DNA of 64,000 nt from Streptomyces sp. LUP47B (GTDB lineage: Bacteria; Actinomycetota; Actinomycetes; Streptomycetales; Streptomycetaceae), in assembly GCF_001746295.1 (NCBI RefSeq), contig NZ_MJAH01000001.1, positions 336,468 through 400,467 on the forward strand, written 5' to 3'. Numbering within the stretch: the stretch's first letter is position 1; the number at the start of each line of letters is the position of its first letter. Shown in pieces: positions 33,937-43,280 of this stretch. The translations under genes were made by a program, and so were the position numbers. The notes beneath the pieces were generated by a model. It did no database searches, was not told the origin of the DNA, and was given only the letters and a program-made list of their open reading frames with translations.

Positions 33937-35163
33937 GTGTCCACCGCCCAGCAGGTTCCTGACATCCTTTCGCCCGAGTTCGCCACGAATCCCTACCCCG
34001 CCTACGCGGTCATGCGGGAAAAAGAACCCCTGATCTGGCACGAGGCCACCCAGAGCTACGTCATCTCCCGCTACGAGGACGTCGAACGGGTCTTCAAGGA
34101 CAAGAACGCGGAGTTCACGACCGACAACTACAACTGGCAGATCGAGCCGGTCCACGGCAAGACGATCCTGCAGCTCAGCGGCCGTGAGCACGCGGTTCGG
34201 CGGGCGCTCGTCGCACCCGCTTTCCGCGGCAGGGAACTGCAGGACAAGTTCATGCCGGTCATCGAGCGCAACTCCCGCGAACTCATCGACGCGTTTCGGC
34301 ACTCCGGCTCCGCCGACATCGTCAGCGACTACGCCACCCGCTTCCCGGTCAACGTCATCGCGGACATGCTGGGCCTGGACAAGGCCGACCATGCTCGGTT
34401 CCACGGCTGGTACACGGCGGTCATCGCCTTCCTCGGCAACCTCGCCGGCGACCCCGAGGTGACCGCGGCGGGCGAGCGTACCCGGGTGGAGTTCGCCGAG
34501 TACATGTTTCCGATCATCCGTGAGCGGCGCGACAATCCGGGCGATGACCTGCTGTCCTCGCTGTGTACTGCCGAGGTCGACGGTGTGCGGATGAACGACG
34601 AGGACATCAAGGCGTTCTGCAGCCTGCTGCTCGCGGCCGGCGGTGAGACCACCGACAAGGCGATCGCCAGCATCCTGGCCAACCTGCTGCTTCATCCGGA
34701 TCAGTTGGCGGCTGTCCGCGAGGACCGGAGCCTGATACCCGCGGCCTTCGCCGAGACGCTGCGCTACACCCCGCCCGTGCACATGATCATGCGCCAGTCG
34801 GCCACCGACGTCCAGGTCACCGGCGGCACCATCCCGGCCGGAGCCACGGTGACGTGCCTGATCGGCGCCGCCAACCGGGACGAGCAGCGCTACCGCGAGC
34901 CCGACCGGTTCGACATCTTCCGTGACGACCTCACCACGACCTCGGCGTTCTCGGCCGCCGCGGATCACCTCGCCTTCGCGCTCGGCCGCCACTTCTGCGT
35001 CGGCGCCCTGCTCGCCAAGGCGGAGGTCGAAACCGGGGTGAACCAGCTGCTGGACGCCATGCCCGACCTCCGCCTCGCCGATGGCTTCGACCCGGTCGAG
35101 CAGGGCGTGTTCACACGCGGCCCACTGGCGCTGCCGGTGCGCTTCACTCCGAGCGGCACCTGA
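33937..35163 (+). CDS. Cytochrome P450
   Basis: The 408-residue P450 has an I-helix motif LLLAAGGETTDKAI near residue 235, the K-helix ExxR as ETLRYTPP near 275 and the heme-binding loop FALGRHFCVGALLAK near 350, so all canonical residues are intact. It starts at GTG 33937 with GAAGGAG upstream. It is transcribed toward the conservon and is convergent with the CYP157-like gene at 35258. Ferredoxin and reductase genes are not present, so it must use partners from elsewhere. Confidence 0.93.
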   Translation: MSTAQQVPDILSPEFATNPYPAYAVMREKEPLIWHEATQSYVISRYEDVERVFKDKNAEFTTDNYNWQIEPVHGKTILQLSGREHAVRRALVAPAFRGRELQDKFMPVIERNSRELIDAFRHSGSADIVSDYATRFPVNVIADMLGLDKADHARFHGWYTAVIAFLGNLAGDPEVTAAGERTRVEFAEYMFPIIRERRDNPGDDLLSSLCTAEVDGVRMNDEDIKAFCSLLLAAGGETTDKAIASILANLLLHPDQLAAVREDRSLIPAAFAETLRYTPPVHMIMRQSATDVQVTGGTIPAGATVTCLIGAANRDEQRYREPDRFDIFRDDLTTTSAFSAAADHLAFALGRHFCVGALLAKAEVETGVNQLLDAMPDLRLADGFDPVEQGVFTRGPLALPVRFTPSGT

Positions 35164-35257
35164 ACCCGCACCGTCCGCACCACCACTGTCGTCCGGTCCG
35201 GGCAGCTCACGCGTCCGGCTCGGGCGATGGGAATGGCAATGGCAATGGGCGATAAAG

Positions 35258-36523
35258 CTAGTGCACGGCCGGGGTGAACTGCACGGGCAGAGAGGTCAGT
35301 CCGCGCATCCAGATCGACGGACGCCACGTCAGTTCCTCCGGCTCGACGGCCAGCACCAGGTCGGGGAGCCGCTCCAGTAGCGTCTCCACCGCCGTACGTG
35401 CCATCACATCCGCCAGCAGCGGCGCGGGATAAGGGCAGCGGTGCTCGCCGTTGCTGAAGGACAGGTGCGCCGAGTTCTCCGCGCCGGCATGCGACTCGGG
35501 CCAGATCTGCGGGTCGGTGTTGGCGGCCGCGAGGCCCAGCACCAGGCAGTCCCCCTCGCGGATGAGACGTCCCCCCAGCTGCGTGTCGCGCACGGCCCAC
35601 CGGCCGATGAAGTTCTGCGTCGGTGTGTCCAGCCACAGCACCTCGTTCAGCGCGTCTCCCACGCTGACCCTGCCGCCGGAGACGTTCAGCGCGAAGCGCT
35701 CGTCGGTCAGCAGCAGTCGCAGCGTGTTGCAGATCCAGTTGGCGGTCGGCTGCTGCGCCGCCGCGATCACGGAGATCAGGTCCTGCACGATCTCCTCGTC
35801 GCTGAGCCCGGCCGGATCAAGCAGCATCCGGGACGTGACATCCGGCCCGGGGCGCTCCCGCTTCTCCTTCACCAGCTGCATGATCCGCTCGCCGACCCGC
35901 ATGTACGCCGCGACCGGGTCGTCGCCCTCACCGGCGTCGAGCGAGATCCTCAGATCGTCGACGAGCTGCTCGGTGTCGGTGCTGTCCTGCGGCATGCCAC
36001 ACATCCACAGCACGGCACGCGCCGGCAGCGCGTGCGCGTACACGCTCATCAACTCGGCCTGGCCGCTGCCGGAGAACGAGGAAATCAGCTGACCGGCGAT
36101 CAGCTCGCACTCGCGGACCAGCTCGAACTGGTCCACGCCCTCCAGCGCCTGCGTGATCACACCGGCCCGGCGCTGGTGCTCAGCCCCCTCGGTGAACAGC
36201 ACGGAAGGCTGGTAGCCGACGAACGGCAGGAGGGGCCAGTCCGAGGGAATGTGATCCCACTGGTTCCATCGCCGCGAGTCCCGCGCGAACAGTTCGTCAT
36301 GGCTGGTCACATAGCAGACCTCGGGATAGCCGAGAACCAGCCAGGCGGGGATGTCGTTGTCGAGCAGCACCGGCGCGACCGCCCCGTGCTCCCGGCGCAT
36401 CGAGCGGTACAGCTGCGAGGGCGTCTGCTGGTACTCCAGGCCGCCCAGTTGCACCGCGCCGTCGTGTGCGGGGCAGCCGGGGGGCGGAGTGGGTGCGGAC
36501 GGGGAGCCGGTGGGATCGCTCAC
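35258..36523 (-). CDS. cvnE: CYP157-like cytochrome P450 of the conservon, lacking ExxR
   Basis: The 421-residue protein is the P450 member of the conservon. The heme loop SFSNGEHRCPYPAPLLAD keeps the Cys but has Pro where other P450s have Gly two residues later. In the K-helix the Arg of ExxR is replaced: NEVLWLDTP, i.e. EVLW. Loss of ExxR is the published peculiarity of the CYP157 family found in Streptomyces conservons, so I assign it there. The I-helix reads VIAAAQQPTAN without the usual acid-Thr pair. The GTG start at 36523 overlaps the cvnD stop by four bases. Confidence 0.9.
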   Translation of the reverse strand: MSDPTGSPSAPTPPPGCPAHDGAVQLGGLEYQQTPSQLYRSMRREHGAVAPVLLDNDIPAWLVLGYPEVCYVTSHDELFARDSRRWNQWDHIPSDWPLLPFVGYQPSVLFTEGAEHQRRAGVITQALEGVDQFELVRECELIAGQLISSFSGSGQAELMSVYAHALPARAVLWMCGMPQDSTDTEQLVDDLRISLDAGEGDDPVAAYMRVGERIMQLVKEKRERPGPDVTSRMLLDPAGLSDEEIVQDLISVIAAAQQPTANWICNTLRLLLTDERFALNVSGGRVSVGDALNEVLWLDTPTQNFIGRWAVRDTQLGGRLIREGDCLVLGLAAANTDPQIWPESHAGAENSAHLSFSNGEHRCPYPAPLLADVMARTAVETLLERLPDLVLAVEPEELTWRPSIWMRGLTSLPVQFTPAVH

Positions 36524-37137
36524 GGTGTGCTCTCCTGGGACAGTGCCATTGAGTAGAGGTGGTCCACGAGGGCGATGAGGACTTCCTTGCCCGAGGACCT
36601 GACTCGGGCGTCACAGTCGACCATCGGCACATGCTCACCCAGCGCGAGGGCCGTGCGGATTTCCTCGAGCGAGAATCGGTTCTCGTCACCGTCGAAGCGG
36701 TTGACGGCCACCACGAACGGGGTCTTGTGGTGTTCGAGCCTGTCGATCGCGTACCAGCAGTCCTCCATACGGCGCGTGTCGACGAGGACGACCGCGCCCA
36801 GCGTCCCGGAGAACAGGCGGTCCCACAGGAACCAGAACCGCTCCTGGCCCGGTGCCCCGAACAGGTAGAGCACCATGCGCTCGTTGAGAGTGATACGGCC
36901 GAAGTCGAACGCGACCGTCGTGGTCGTCTTGCCCTCCACACCGGCCGTTTCGTCGACGCCCTGCCCGGCCTGCGTCATCACCTCTTCGGTGTTCAGGGGC
37001 CGGATCTCGCTCACCGAGCGAACCAGGGTGGTCTTGCCTGCGCCGAAGCCGCCCACCACGACGATTTTCAGGCCGGTCTCGGCGGCATGGGCCAGCGGCG
37101 TGCGCTGGGAGGGGAGCTCAGAGGTTGCGGAGCCCAT
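36520..37137 (-). CDS. cvnD: Conservon GTP-binding protein
   Basis: The 205-residue small GTPase has the P-loop GGFGAGKTTLV near residue 30, the G3-type segment YLFGAPGQERFWF near 92 and AVNRFDGDE in the place of the NKxD motif near 142. This is the MglA/Ras-like GTPase of Streptomyces conservons, thought to relay a signal from the CvnA sensor through CvnB and CvnC. It overlaps the cvnC end by 20 bp and cvnE by 4 bp. Confidence 0.93.
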   Translation of the reverse strand: MGSATSELPSQRTPLAHAAETGLKIVVVGGFGAGKTTLVRSVSEIRPLNTEEVMTQAGQGVDETAGVEGKTTTTVAFDFGRITLNERMVLYLFGAPGQERFWFLWDRLFSGTLGAVVLVDTRRMEDCWYAIDRLEHHKTPFVVAVNRFDGDENRFSLEEIRTALALGEHVPMVDCDARVRSSGKEVLIALVDHLYSMALSQESTP

Positions 37138-37474
37138 TGAGGACCTCCTGGAGCAAGGCGGTTTCGGGAAGCGACGCGACGGACTCGGCGGCGCGGGGGT
37201 GACGGGCGCTGACCTTGCCCATGTCGTGCAAGTCGCCGACGAGGATGCGGGCGACCGTGACGGGCAGCTTCAGCTCGGCGGAGATCTCCACCAGCGCCGT
37301 GGGGTGTCGGCACAGCTCGAGGATCCGCACGTGCTCCGACTGCATGCCGGTACTGGGTTCGCTCTCGCTGACGATCAGCGTGACCAGGTCGAACGAGTCG
37401 TCGGCCGTGCTGCGCCCGCCCGTGACCATGTAGAGCCGGTCAGGATCTCCGACGTCCACGGGTTTGCGGATCAC
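37118..37474 (-). CDS. cvnC: Conservon DUF742 protein
   Basis: The 118-residue protein is a DUF742 member: RLYMVTGGRS at the N-terminus and a winged-helix-like core HVRILELCRHPTALVEISAE with VARILVGDLHDMGKV. The C-terminal ETALLQEVLNGLRNL matches family ends. It lies between cvnB and cvnD with overlapping frames, the fixed order of conservons. Confidence 0.92.
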   Translation of the reverse strand: MIRKPVDVGDPDRLYMVTGGRSTADDSFDLVTLIVSESEPSTGMQSEHVRILELCRHPTALVEISAELKLPVTVARILVGDLHDMGKVSARHPRAAESVASLPETALLQEVLNGLRNL

Positions 37475-37926
37475 GCGCGGGCACCCCGGTCGGCGGGCGT
37501 ACGCGGTTCCGCCCTCAGATGCTCACCGATCTGCTCGACGAGTTCCGTCATCTGGTGACCGACGACTCCCGGGTCGGCGTTCTCCTGTGCGACGACCGCC
37601 AGGTGCGCGCCCTCACCGGCGTCCACGATGAACAGCAGGCCGCCGTGGAACTCGGTCATGGAGTGCCGCACACCACCCGATCCGTCTCCGAACTCCATGG
37701 AGGCGCCTTGCGCGAGGGCCTGGATGCCGGAGCAGATGGCCGCCAGCTGGTCGGCCTGGTCGAGCGTCATGTGCTCCGTCCAGCACAGCTTCAGGCCGTC
37801 CCGCGACAGGACGAGGGCGTGGCGTGTGCCCGGGGTGCGCTCCAAGAGATTCATCAGGAGCCAGGTGAGGCTGTTGTCGGTGGTCTCCATGGTGATCGGG
37901 ACGGGTTGCGACCGGTCGGCGGTCAC
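37471..37926 (-). CDS. cvnB: Conservon roadblock/LC7-domain protein
   Basis: The 151-residue protein carries a roadblock/LC7 domain: NSLTWLLMNLLERTPGTRHA at the start, VLSRDGLKLCWTE, then ADQLAAICSGIQALAQGASM and LLFIVDAGEGAHLAVVAQ. These proteins bind small GTPases such as CvnD. The start is GTG 37926. Its stop overlaps the cvnC start by four bases. Confidence 0.92.
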   Translation of the reverse strand: MTADRSQPVPITMETTDNSLTWLLMNLLERTPGTRHALVLSRDGLKLCWTEHMTLDQADQLAAICSGIQALAQGASMEFGDGSGGVRHSMTEFHGGLLFIVDAGEGAHLAVVAQENADPGVVGHQMTELVEQIGEHLRAEPRTPADRGARA

Positions 37927-38028
37927 CCGGCCCGTTCCTCCAATCCATCGAATGCGGCGGCGAGGTGCTGGGTAGTGGGCTGCTGCCCGTGAAGTGCGGG
38001 AAGGCCGAGATGCGCGGAGGTTCGCGCC

Positions 38029-39783
38029 TCACTCGGCCGCGGTCCCGTGCCCGTCACCGGGCGGGCTGACGGAGTCGCCGGGTACGCCACCGCCATGACG
38101 GGCACGGTGGAAGGCGCCGAACTTGCTGCCGGTATCGCGCGCGGGTCCCGGTTCGCCCGGCTCGGCCGAGGGGGCCGGGGCCGCCGGTTTCTGCCGTGCG
38201 CGCTCGGCGGCGGCCATCGTGCGGCCGGGGGCGCGCACGGGCAGCGTGTGGCCGGGGGACGCGCTGCGGTCGCCGGGGACATCGGCGCTGGGCATGGACG
38301 TCACCTCGGCGGACGGGACCGGTTCCGCGGACTCGGCCGGTCGGGTGCGCGGGGACGGCGTCTCGTCGGCTTCGGCGGCGGGTGCCGGTGCGGCCGGGAC
38401 CTGTGCGGTGCGCCGCGGGCGCTCGACGACGGGCTCGCGCTGCTGGGCCAAGAGCTGAGGAGGCAGCAGTACGACGACGCCGGTGCCGCCACGCGAGGAG
38501 GGCCGGTAGTTGACGCTGATGCCGTAGCGCTCGGCGAGCCGCCCCACCACGGTCAGGCCGAGCCGGGTGCCCTGCAGCGAGGCGAGGTCGGTGACCCGGC
38601 CAGACACGGACTCCTCCGCACGGCGCATGGCGGCGTCCGACATCTTCAGGCCGCTGTCCTCGATGGTGACGACGAGGCCGGCACTGCGTTCTTCCACATA
38701 TACGTGGACCTCGTCGATGGGCGGCGAGAAGTTCGCCGCGTTGTCCATGAGTTCGGCGAGCAGGTGCATCACACCCTCGGCCGCGAAGCCCGCGATCGAC
38801 GCCTTGCTGGAGGAGTGCAGGCGTACGCGCCGGTAGGCGGCGATACGGCCGACGGCTCCGCGCAGGATGCTCTCCATGACGATCGGCTTGTTCCAGACGC
38901 GGCTGGAGCGACCGCCCATCAGCAGGGCCAGCCGGTCCGTCATCAGACCGAGCTGAGAAGTGCTGTGATCCAGCCGCAGCAGGTCACCGAAGACCTCCTG
39001 GCCGTGCCGGTCCTGCATCTCCCGCAGATCGGCCAGCATCGCGACGGTCTTGGACTGGACCCGGCTCAGCGCCTTGGCGGAGGCGACCTGGGCAGCGGCG
39101 GAACGCCGTTCACTGAAGGCCAGTTCACGGACGAACCACTCGGCCGCTCCCCGCACGAGGGCGTTCTGCGGCCAGTCGAACTTGGTGAGGACGGTGTTGC
39201 CGGAACTGCCTTCCCGCAGCAGGGCCACCGCGGCAGGCAGCGTCTCCTCGATCAGCCGCTCGAGTTCCGCCCTGCCCTTGGCCAGTTCGCTGCGCATCCC
39301 GCGCAGTTCGCTCTCGGCGCCGACGGCCCGCCCCACCGATGCGCCGAGCTCAGTGGCGAAAATGTCGAGTATCTGGCGCAGTTGCGGATCGGACGGTGCG
39401 GCGACCCGGGAGAGGGCTTCCTCGGCGCTCGCGCCGCTCTTCAGCTGCTGTGCGACACCTGGAAGGCTCACGTTGACGAGCTGGGCGACCTCGTTGCCCT
39501 GCTGCTTCCAGTTGTCCTTGGTCATCCCGAGCTCGCTGTCCCGGGCGGCCGCCTGCCGACGGGCACGGCGCACGAGGTAGGAGGCGATGCCGGTGACGAC
39601 GGCGACGCAGCACCAGGCGACGATCGCCGTGCCGAGAACCCAGGAGCGGGCGGCATCCGGAGCGAGAACGGCCGCAGCGGCGCCGCCCGCGGCCGCGGCG
39701 ACCAGCACGACCAGGAACACGGCCGGAGAGGAGCTCGCCCCTTTCCCACGTCGACGCTGACGGGAGCGAGCAGGCACTGGCAT
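38029..39783 (-). CDS. cvnA: Conservon sensor histidine kinase-like protein
   Basis: From ATG 39783 (behind GAGGGA) the protein has 584 residues. There are two membrane helices near residues 20-75 (SPAVFLVVLVAAAAGGAAAA and TAIVAWCCVAVVTGIASYLV), a helical linker, a dimerisation-like helix with LLRLDHSTSQLGLMTDRLAL, and an HATPase_c domain with ELMDNAANFSPP (N box), IEDSGLKMSD and GTRLGLTVVGRLAERYGI. A long Pro/Ala-rich tail follows. The LDHST segment is where a phospho-accepting His would sit. It is the input component of the conservon. Confidence 0.92.
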   Translation of the reverse strand: MPVPARSRQRRRGKGASSSPAVFLVVLVAAAAGGAAAAVLAPDAARSWVLGTAIVAWCCVAVVTGIASYLVRRARRQAAARDSELGMTKDNWKQQGNEVAQLVNVSLPGVAQQLKSGASAEEALSRVAAPSDPQLRQILDIFATELGASVGRAVGAESELRGMRSELAKGRAELERLIEETLPAAVALLREGSSGNTVLTKFDWPQNALVRGAAEWFVRELAFSERRSAAAQVASAKALSRVQSKTVAMLADLREMQDRHGQEVFGDLLRLDHSTSQLGLMTDRLALLMGGRSSRVWNKPIVMESILRGAVGRIAAYRRVRLHSSSKASIAGFAAEGVMHLLAELMDNAANFSPPIDEVHVYVEERSAGLVVTIEDSGLKMSDAAMRRAEESVSGRVTDLASLQGTRLGLTVVGRLAERYGISVNYRPSSRGGTGVVVLLPPQLLAQQREPVVERPRRTAQVPAAPAPAAEADETPSPRTRPAESAEPVPSAEVTSMPSADVPGDRSASPGHTLPVRAPGRTMAAAERARQKPAAPAPSAEPGEPGPARDTGSKFGAFHRARHGGGVPGDSVSPPGDGHGTAAE

Positions 39784-40248
39784 TCCGCGGTCCCTCGGTT
39801 CGTACGAGCAGGAAGGTGGACGGCACGTCGTCGGCGATCTGAAGGGCGACCGATCGGGGACGGTGCGCTTCCGGATCACGCGTGCCGCTCATGCTAGTCA
39901 CCCTTTCGAGTGAGTGAAGGACACCAACGGCCCCTGCGCGCACACGAGTTCACTTAGTCGGGAAACAACCCTCGCCATTCATACGTGTGATAGGCACCTT
40001 TGCCTGATCACGGCCGATCCCGAACATGCGGAGGCTGGGAATCCGGAGTGTTCGCCGGCGCCTCACCGTACTTCCGGGCGCGAGGACCGCTCAGTCGGCG
40101 CATGTTTTCGGACAACTTTCGAAACCTCTCCTGGCTCAGACTTCCCTTCCGCACAGGCTTCCGGGTCGTGCAGCACCGGCTTCGCGCCCGCCGCGAGGTA
40201 CTCCGACCCGTCGTTGCGTCGATGCGCAGTGCCGCGTTCCGGGACCAC
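39784..40248. other. Upstream region of the conservon
   Basis: This about 465-bp stretch should contain the conservon promoter; no gene is seen. Confidence 0.4.
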
Positions 40249-40274
40249 ACCCGCCGGGACCGGTCCCGGCGGGT
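40249..40274. terminator. Perfect palindrome overlapping the epimerase stop codon
   Basis: A 26-base perfect palindrome beginning ACCCGCCGGGACC ends on the first base of the stop codon of the minus-strand gene at 40274, suggesting a terminator. Confidence 0.6.
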
Positions 40275-41341
40275 CACTCGCCGCGTGGCAGGCCCAGGCC
40301 CGGACCGAGGACGCTGTCCGCACTCGCCACGATCGTCTCGACGACGTCCCGGGGCCTCCAGCCCAGCACGGAACGGGCCTTGGCGTTGCTGATGACGGGG
40401 ATACGCCCCTGCAGGGCCGCGGCGTCCCGCAGCGCCGGTTCGGTCCTGGCTGCCTCGCGTACCTGCTCGATGGTCATCTCCTTCGCCGGCAGCCCGGCGG
40501 CCGCGGCCGGGACATGCTCACGCAGGATCTGCGCCATCCCGAACAGGCTGATCGAGGGCCCGCCGACGGCGAGGAAACGCTCGCCCGCCGCCTTCGGGTG
40601 CACCATGGCGCGCAGGTGCAGGTCGACGACGTCGCGCACGTCGACAACGCCGAAGTACATCAGCGGGACCACCGGCATCCGCCCGCTCAGCATGTTCTGG
40701 ACCAGTCCGAGGGAGCCGGAGGGCCGGTCGCTCAGTCGGGGGCCGAAGATGCCGGTCGGGTTGATGACCGTCAGCTCGATGTCCCCGTGGGAGTCGACAT
40801 AGTCCCAGGCAGCTCGCTCGGCGAGCACCTTTGACTTGTGGTAGGCGGGCAGACCCGGGGTGTTCGGGTCGGTCCAGTCGATCTCGGAGTAGTGGTTGTC
40901 GGGCTTCACGGTGTATCCGACCGCGGCGAAGGACGACGTCATCACCACCCGCGCGACCCCGGCTGCCCGGGCCGCGGCGAGCACGCGCAGCGCACCGTCG
41001 CGGGCCGGGAGGACGACCTCGTCCTCCGTCTCCGGTGGAGTGAGGGGGAAGGGCGAGGCGTGGTGCAGTACGTGACCGACCCCGTTCATGACCTCTGCCC
41101 AGCCGTGCTCGGCACCGAGGTCGGCGACGGCGAACTCCAGCCGGTCGGCCGGTTCGGCCCCAGCCCGCTGGAGCGCGGCGAGGATTGGCCCTTGCTGTCC
41201 CGGCTCCCGCAGTGTCACTCGGACCCGGTACCCCTCGGTGATCAGCCGGGCGATCGAGTGGCTGCCGACGAGCCCGGTGCCGCCGGTGACGAGTACGGTC
41301 CCGTGGTCTCGGAACGAGGTGGCGACATTCTCTGTGCTCAT
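40274..41341 (-). CDS. NAD-dependent epimerase/dehydratase (extended SDR)
   Basis: The 355-residue enzyme has the cofactor loop VLVTGGTGLVGSHSIARLI near residue 15, VLHHASPFP near 90, MTSSFAAVGYTV with the catalytic Ser near 135, and YHKSKVLAE with Tyr and Lys near 170. The YHKSK and TGIFGPRLSD blocks resemble dihydroflavonol-reductase-like epimerases. ATG 41341 overlaps the MerR stop codon by four bases (ATGA), so the two are co-translated and the MerR protein likely controls it. Confidence 0.92.
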   Translation of the reverse strand: MSTENVATSFRDHGTVLVTGGTGLVGSHSIARLITEGYRVRVTLREPGQQGPILAALQRAGAEPADRLEFAVADLGAEHGWAEVMNGVGHVLHHASPFPLTPPETEDEVVLPARDGALRVLAAARAAGVARVVMTSSFAAVGYTVKPDNHYSEIDWTDPNTPGLPAYHKSKVLAERAAWDYVDSHGDIELTVINPTGIFGPRLSDRPSGSLGLVQNMLSGRMPVVPLMYFGVVDVRDVVDLHLRAMVHPKAAGERFLAVGGPSISLFGMAQILREHVPAAAAGLPAKEMTIEQVREAARTEPALRDAAALQGRIPVISNAKARSVLGWRPRDVVETIVASADSVLGPGLGLPRGE

Positions 41342-41805
41342 CGTGAGGTCCCTCGCTCGGCGAATCCGTCGATAACGCGCGTGACGTCGTCGATGGCCTG
41401 TTTCTCGGCGTCCACGTCCTTTCGCACCCGGGCATCCCACAGGTCCGCTTTGCCTCGGAGGTACGCAAGGCGGAGTTGCAGCTCCCCGATCTCGGCGGCC
41501 AGCCTGTCGGCCTGCGCGGCGAACAGCTCGTGTTGAGCGGCCGCCGCGGCATCTCCCTGAGCCCGCAGGTCCAGGTAGCGCCGCATGCCGGTGACGGTCA
41601 TCCCCGCCGAACGCAGACAGGACAGCGCCAGAACGCGCTCCGCGGTCTGCGGGCCGTAGCGCCGGTGGCCACTGGACTCGTCACGGGCGACCGTTCCGAG
41701 TAGGCCGATCTTCTCGTAGTAGCGCAAGGTGGGTTCACTGAAGCCCGACCGGTACGCCATCTCCTGGATGGTCAGGCCTGCGGCGTGCTCTCTGCTCACT
41801 GCCAT
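41338..41805 (-). CDS. MerR-family transcriptional regulator
   Basis: The 155-residue protein has the MerR winged helix: TIQEMAYRSGFSEPTLRYYE near residue 12, then GLLG...RYGPQTAERVLAL and SAGMTVTGMRRYLDL, followed by a long dimerisation helix (AAQHELFAAQADRLAAEIGE). No Cys cluster is present, so it is not a metal or SoxR-type iron-sulfur sensor. It heads an operon with the epimerase and lies directly under a MerR-type operator at 41822, suggesting autoregulation. Confidence 0.92.
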   Translation of the reverse strand: MAVSREHAAGLTIQEMAYRSGFSEPTLRYYEKIGLLGTVARDESSGHRRYGPQTAERVLALSCLRSAGMTVTGMRRYLDLRAQGDAAAAAQHELFAAQADRLAAEIGELQLRLAYLRGKADLWDARVRKDVDAEKQAIDDVTRVIDGFAERGTSR

Positions 41806-41811
41806 GCGGCA

Positions 41812-41842
41812 AGCCTGCGACACTTCAAGCGCTTGAGGTCAA
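41812..41842 (-). promoter_or_regulatory. MerR-type promoter/operator
   Basis: On the minus strand the -35 TTGACC (41837-41842) overlaps the dyad ACCTCAAGCGCTTGAAGT (41822-41839), followed after a 19-base spacer by CAGGCT as -10. The dyad inside an elongated spacer is the MerR-family hallmark. The expected start site falls almost on the ATG at 41805, so the transcript may be leaderless. Confidence 0.75.
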
Positions 41843-41960
41843 CTCGGAATACGGCTGATGCGATGCGCGTCACTCGGAACGAGCATCCGCCGCGGCGTGC
41901 GGGCCCGCGAGGCAGACCTGTTCAGCGCGGTGTTCCTCGCCCTGAAGGACGAGGAACAGG

Positions 41961-42755
41961 TCAATGACCGGAGTAGGGGACGTCGGCCAGGGACGGTGTG
42001 GGCGTGGCCCCGTCCCAGTTGTCGTCGCCGAGCATCATGTCGGGGTCGAACATGACGATGCCGGCGGCCACGACGAGGACGACGACGGGGCCGGCGAGCA
42101 TGACGAGGAGGAACGAGAGCAGGCTGGTGGAGGACGCGGCGACCGCGGACTGGCCCGTGAGGTGGACGGACACGGCGGCCATGCCGGTGTAGTGCATGCC
42201 GGTCACGGCGACGCCCATGACCACACTGGCGCCGAGGCTGGCCCACAGGGCGTGGATGGTGACCGCTGCCCACAGTGCCGCCGTGGCGGCAGCGATGGCG
42301 ACGACGACGGACAGGACCACCGTGGGCGGGTCGTAGTGCAGGGCGCCGTTGGTGTGGATGGCGGCCATCCCGAGGTAGTGCATGGCCGCCACGCCGAGCC
42401 CGGTGACGGTGCCCGCCGTCGCCAGCGTCATCGGGGAAGCGCCCCGGTAGCCGACGAGGAACACGCCGACGGAGACGACGACGATCGCCACGATGAGGCT
42501 CAGGAGCGTCTTCACGGCGTCGTAGCCGACCAGGGCGCCCTGGACGCTGAAGCCGATCATGGCGATGAAGTGCATGGTCCAGATGCCGCAGCCGATCGAT
42601 ATGGCACCGAGCGCCAGCCATCCTGCTCTGCGCTGCGGGCGCCGCAACGACCGCGTGGTGCAGCGCAGCCCGAGGGCGGCGCCCAGGCACGCCATCAGGT
42701 AGGCGGCGACGGGGGTCACGGCGCCGTAGTGGAAGTTCGAGATGTTGGCGGTCAT
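41961..42755 (-). CDS. MHYT-domain membrane sensor protein
   Basis: The 264-residue protein has about seven membrane helices and three copies of the MHYT signature: MHFIAMIGF near residue 62, MHYLGMAA near 125 and MHYTGMAA near 188. MHYT domains are thought to bind a metal (probably copper) and sense a diatomic gas. Here no GGDEF/EAL or kinase output domain is attached; the tail is only about 25 polar residues (DPDMMLGDDNWDG). ATG 42755 follows GAAAGGG. It is divergent from the Wbl gene. Confidence 0.9.
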   Translation of the reverse strand: MTANISNFHYGAVTPVAAYLMACLGAALGLRCTTRSLRRPQRRAGWLALGAISIGCGIWTMHFIAMIGFSVQGALVGYDAVKTLLSLIVAIVVVSVGVFLVGYRGASPMTLATAGTVTGLGVAAMHYLGMAAIHTNGALHYDPPTVVLSVVVAIAAATAALWAAVTIHALWASLGASVVMGVAVTGMHYTGMAAVSVHLTGQSAVAASSTSLLSFLLVMLAGPVVVLVVAAGIVMFDPDMMLGDDNWDGATPTPSLADVPYSGH

Positions 42756-43280
42756 TCTGGGCCCTTTCGCAAGGGTGACGGCACCACGCACGCGGTGTAC
42801 CGGCACGGTGTCGGGGCGCACGTCCCGCCTGGTGGTGGGCAGACCGTTCCGGACAGGTTCTCCCCGCCGGACGCGAGGTGCGTCCGCTCACTTTCCTGTC
42901 GTGCGTGCGCTGCGGCTCGGGCCGGGGGACGTGAACGGAGCGCACGCCGGGACTGCCCCGCCGGAAGCAGGCCGCGTGGATCCGTTGGGTCGGTTCAAGC
43001 CACCCGGCCGAGTCATGCAAGATTCAATCACGGCGTGCACACATTTCCTACACAACAAGGGTGAACGTTCCCCGAATCGATACTCCGGCACTCTTCACCG
43101 CAAAAGGACCCACCCCTGGAGCATCGGCACGGGGGCACCGCAAGCGGGAGTCGCTATGTCGCGAAAGTCGGCTATGGCCTTCTATGGGTATGTGCCATAG
43201 GATGCCGTGCACCTCTGCCGGGACCGCGGCTCCCCAGCCGCGTTCACACCTGTGCCCTGATCGGACCGCGGAGGTGCGGT
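42756..43280. other. Divergent upstream region of the MHYT and Wbl genes
   Basis: A 525-bp stretch without a recognisable gene; presumably regulatory. Confidence 0.45.

Noticed and set aside
35229..35250. GGCAAT/GGGAAT short repeats between convergent P450 genes taken as a CRISPR or satellite
   Set aside because: Only about three imperfect six-base units; too short to be an array.
38047..39897. 616-codon plus-strand open frame
   Set aside because: Antisense shadow of cvnA; no motifs or ribosome site, Gly/Arg-rich as expected for a GC-rich shadow.
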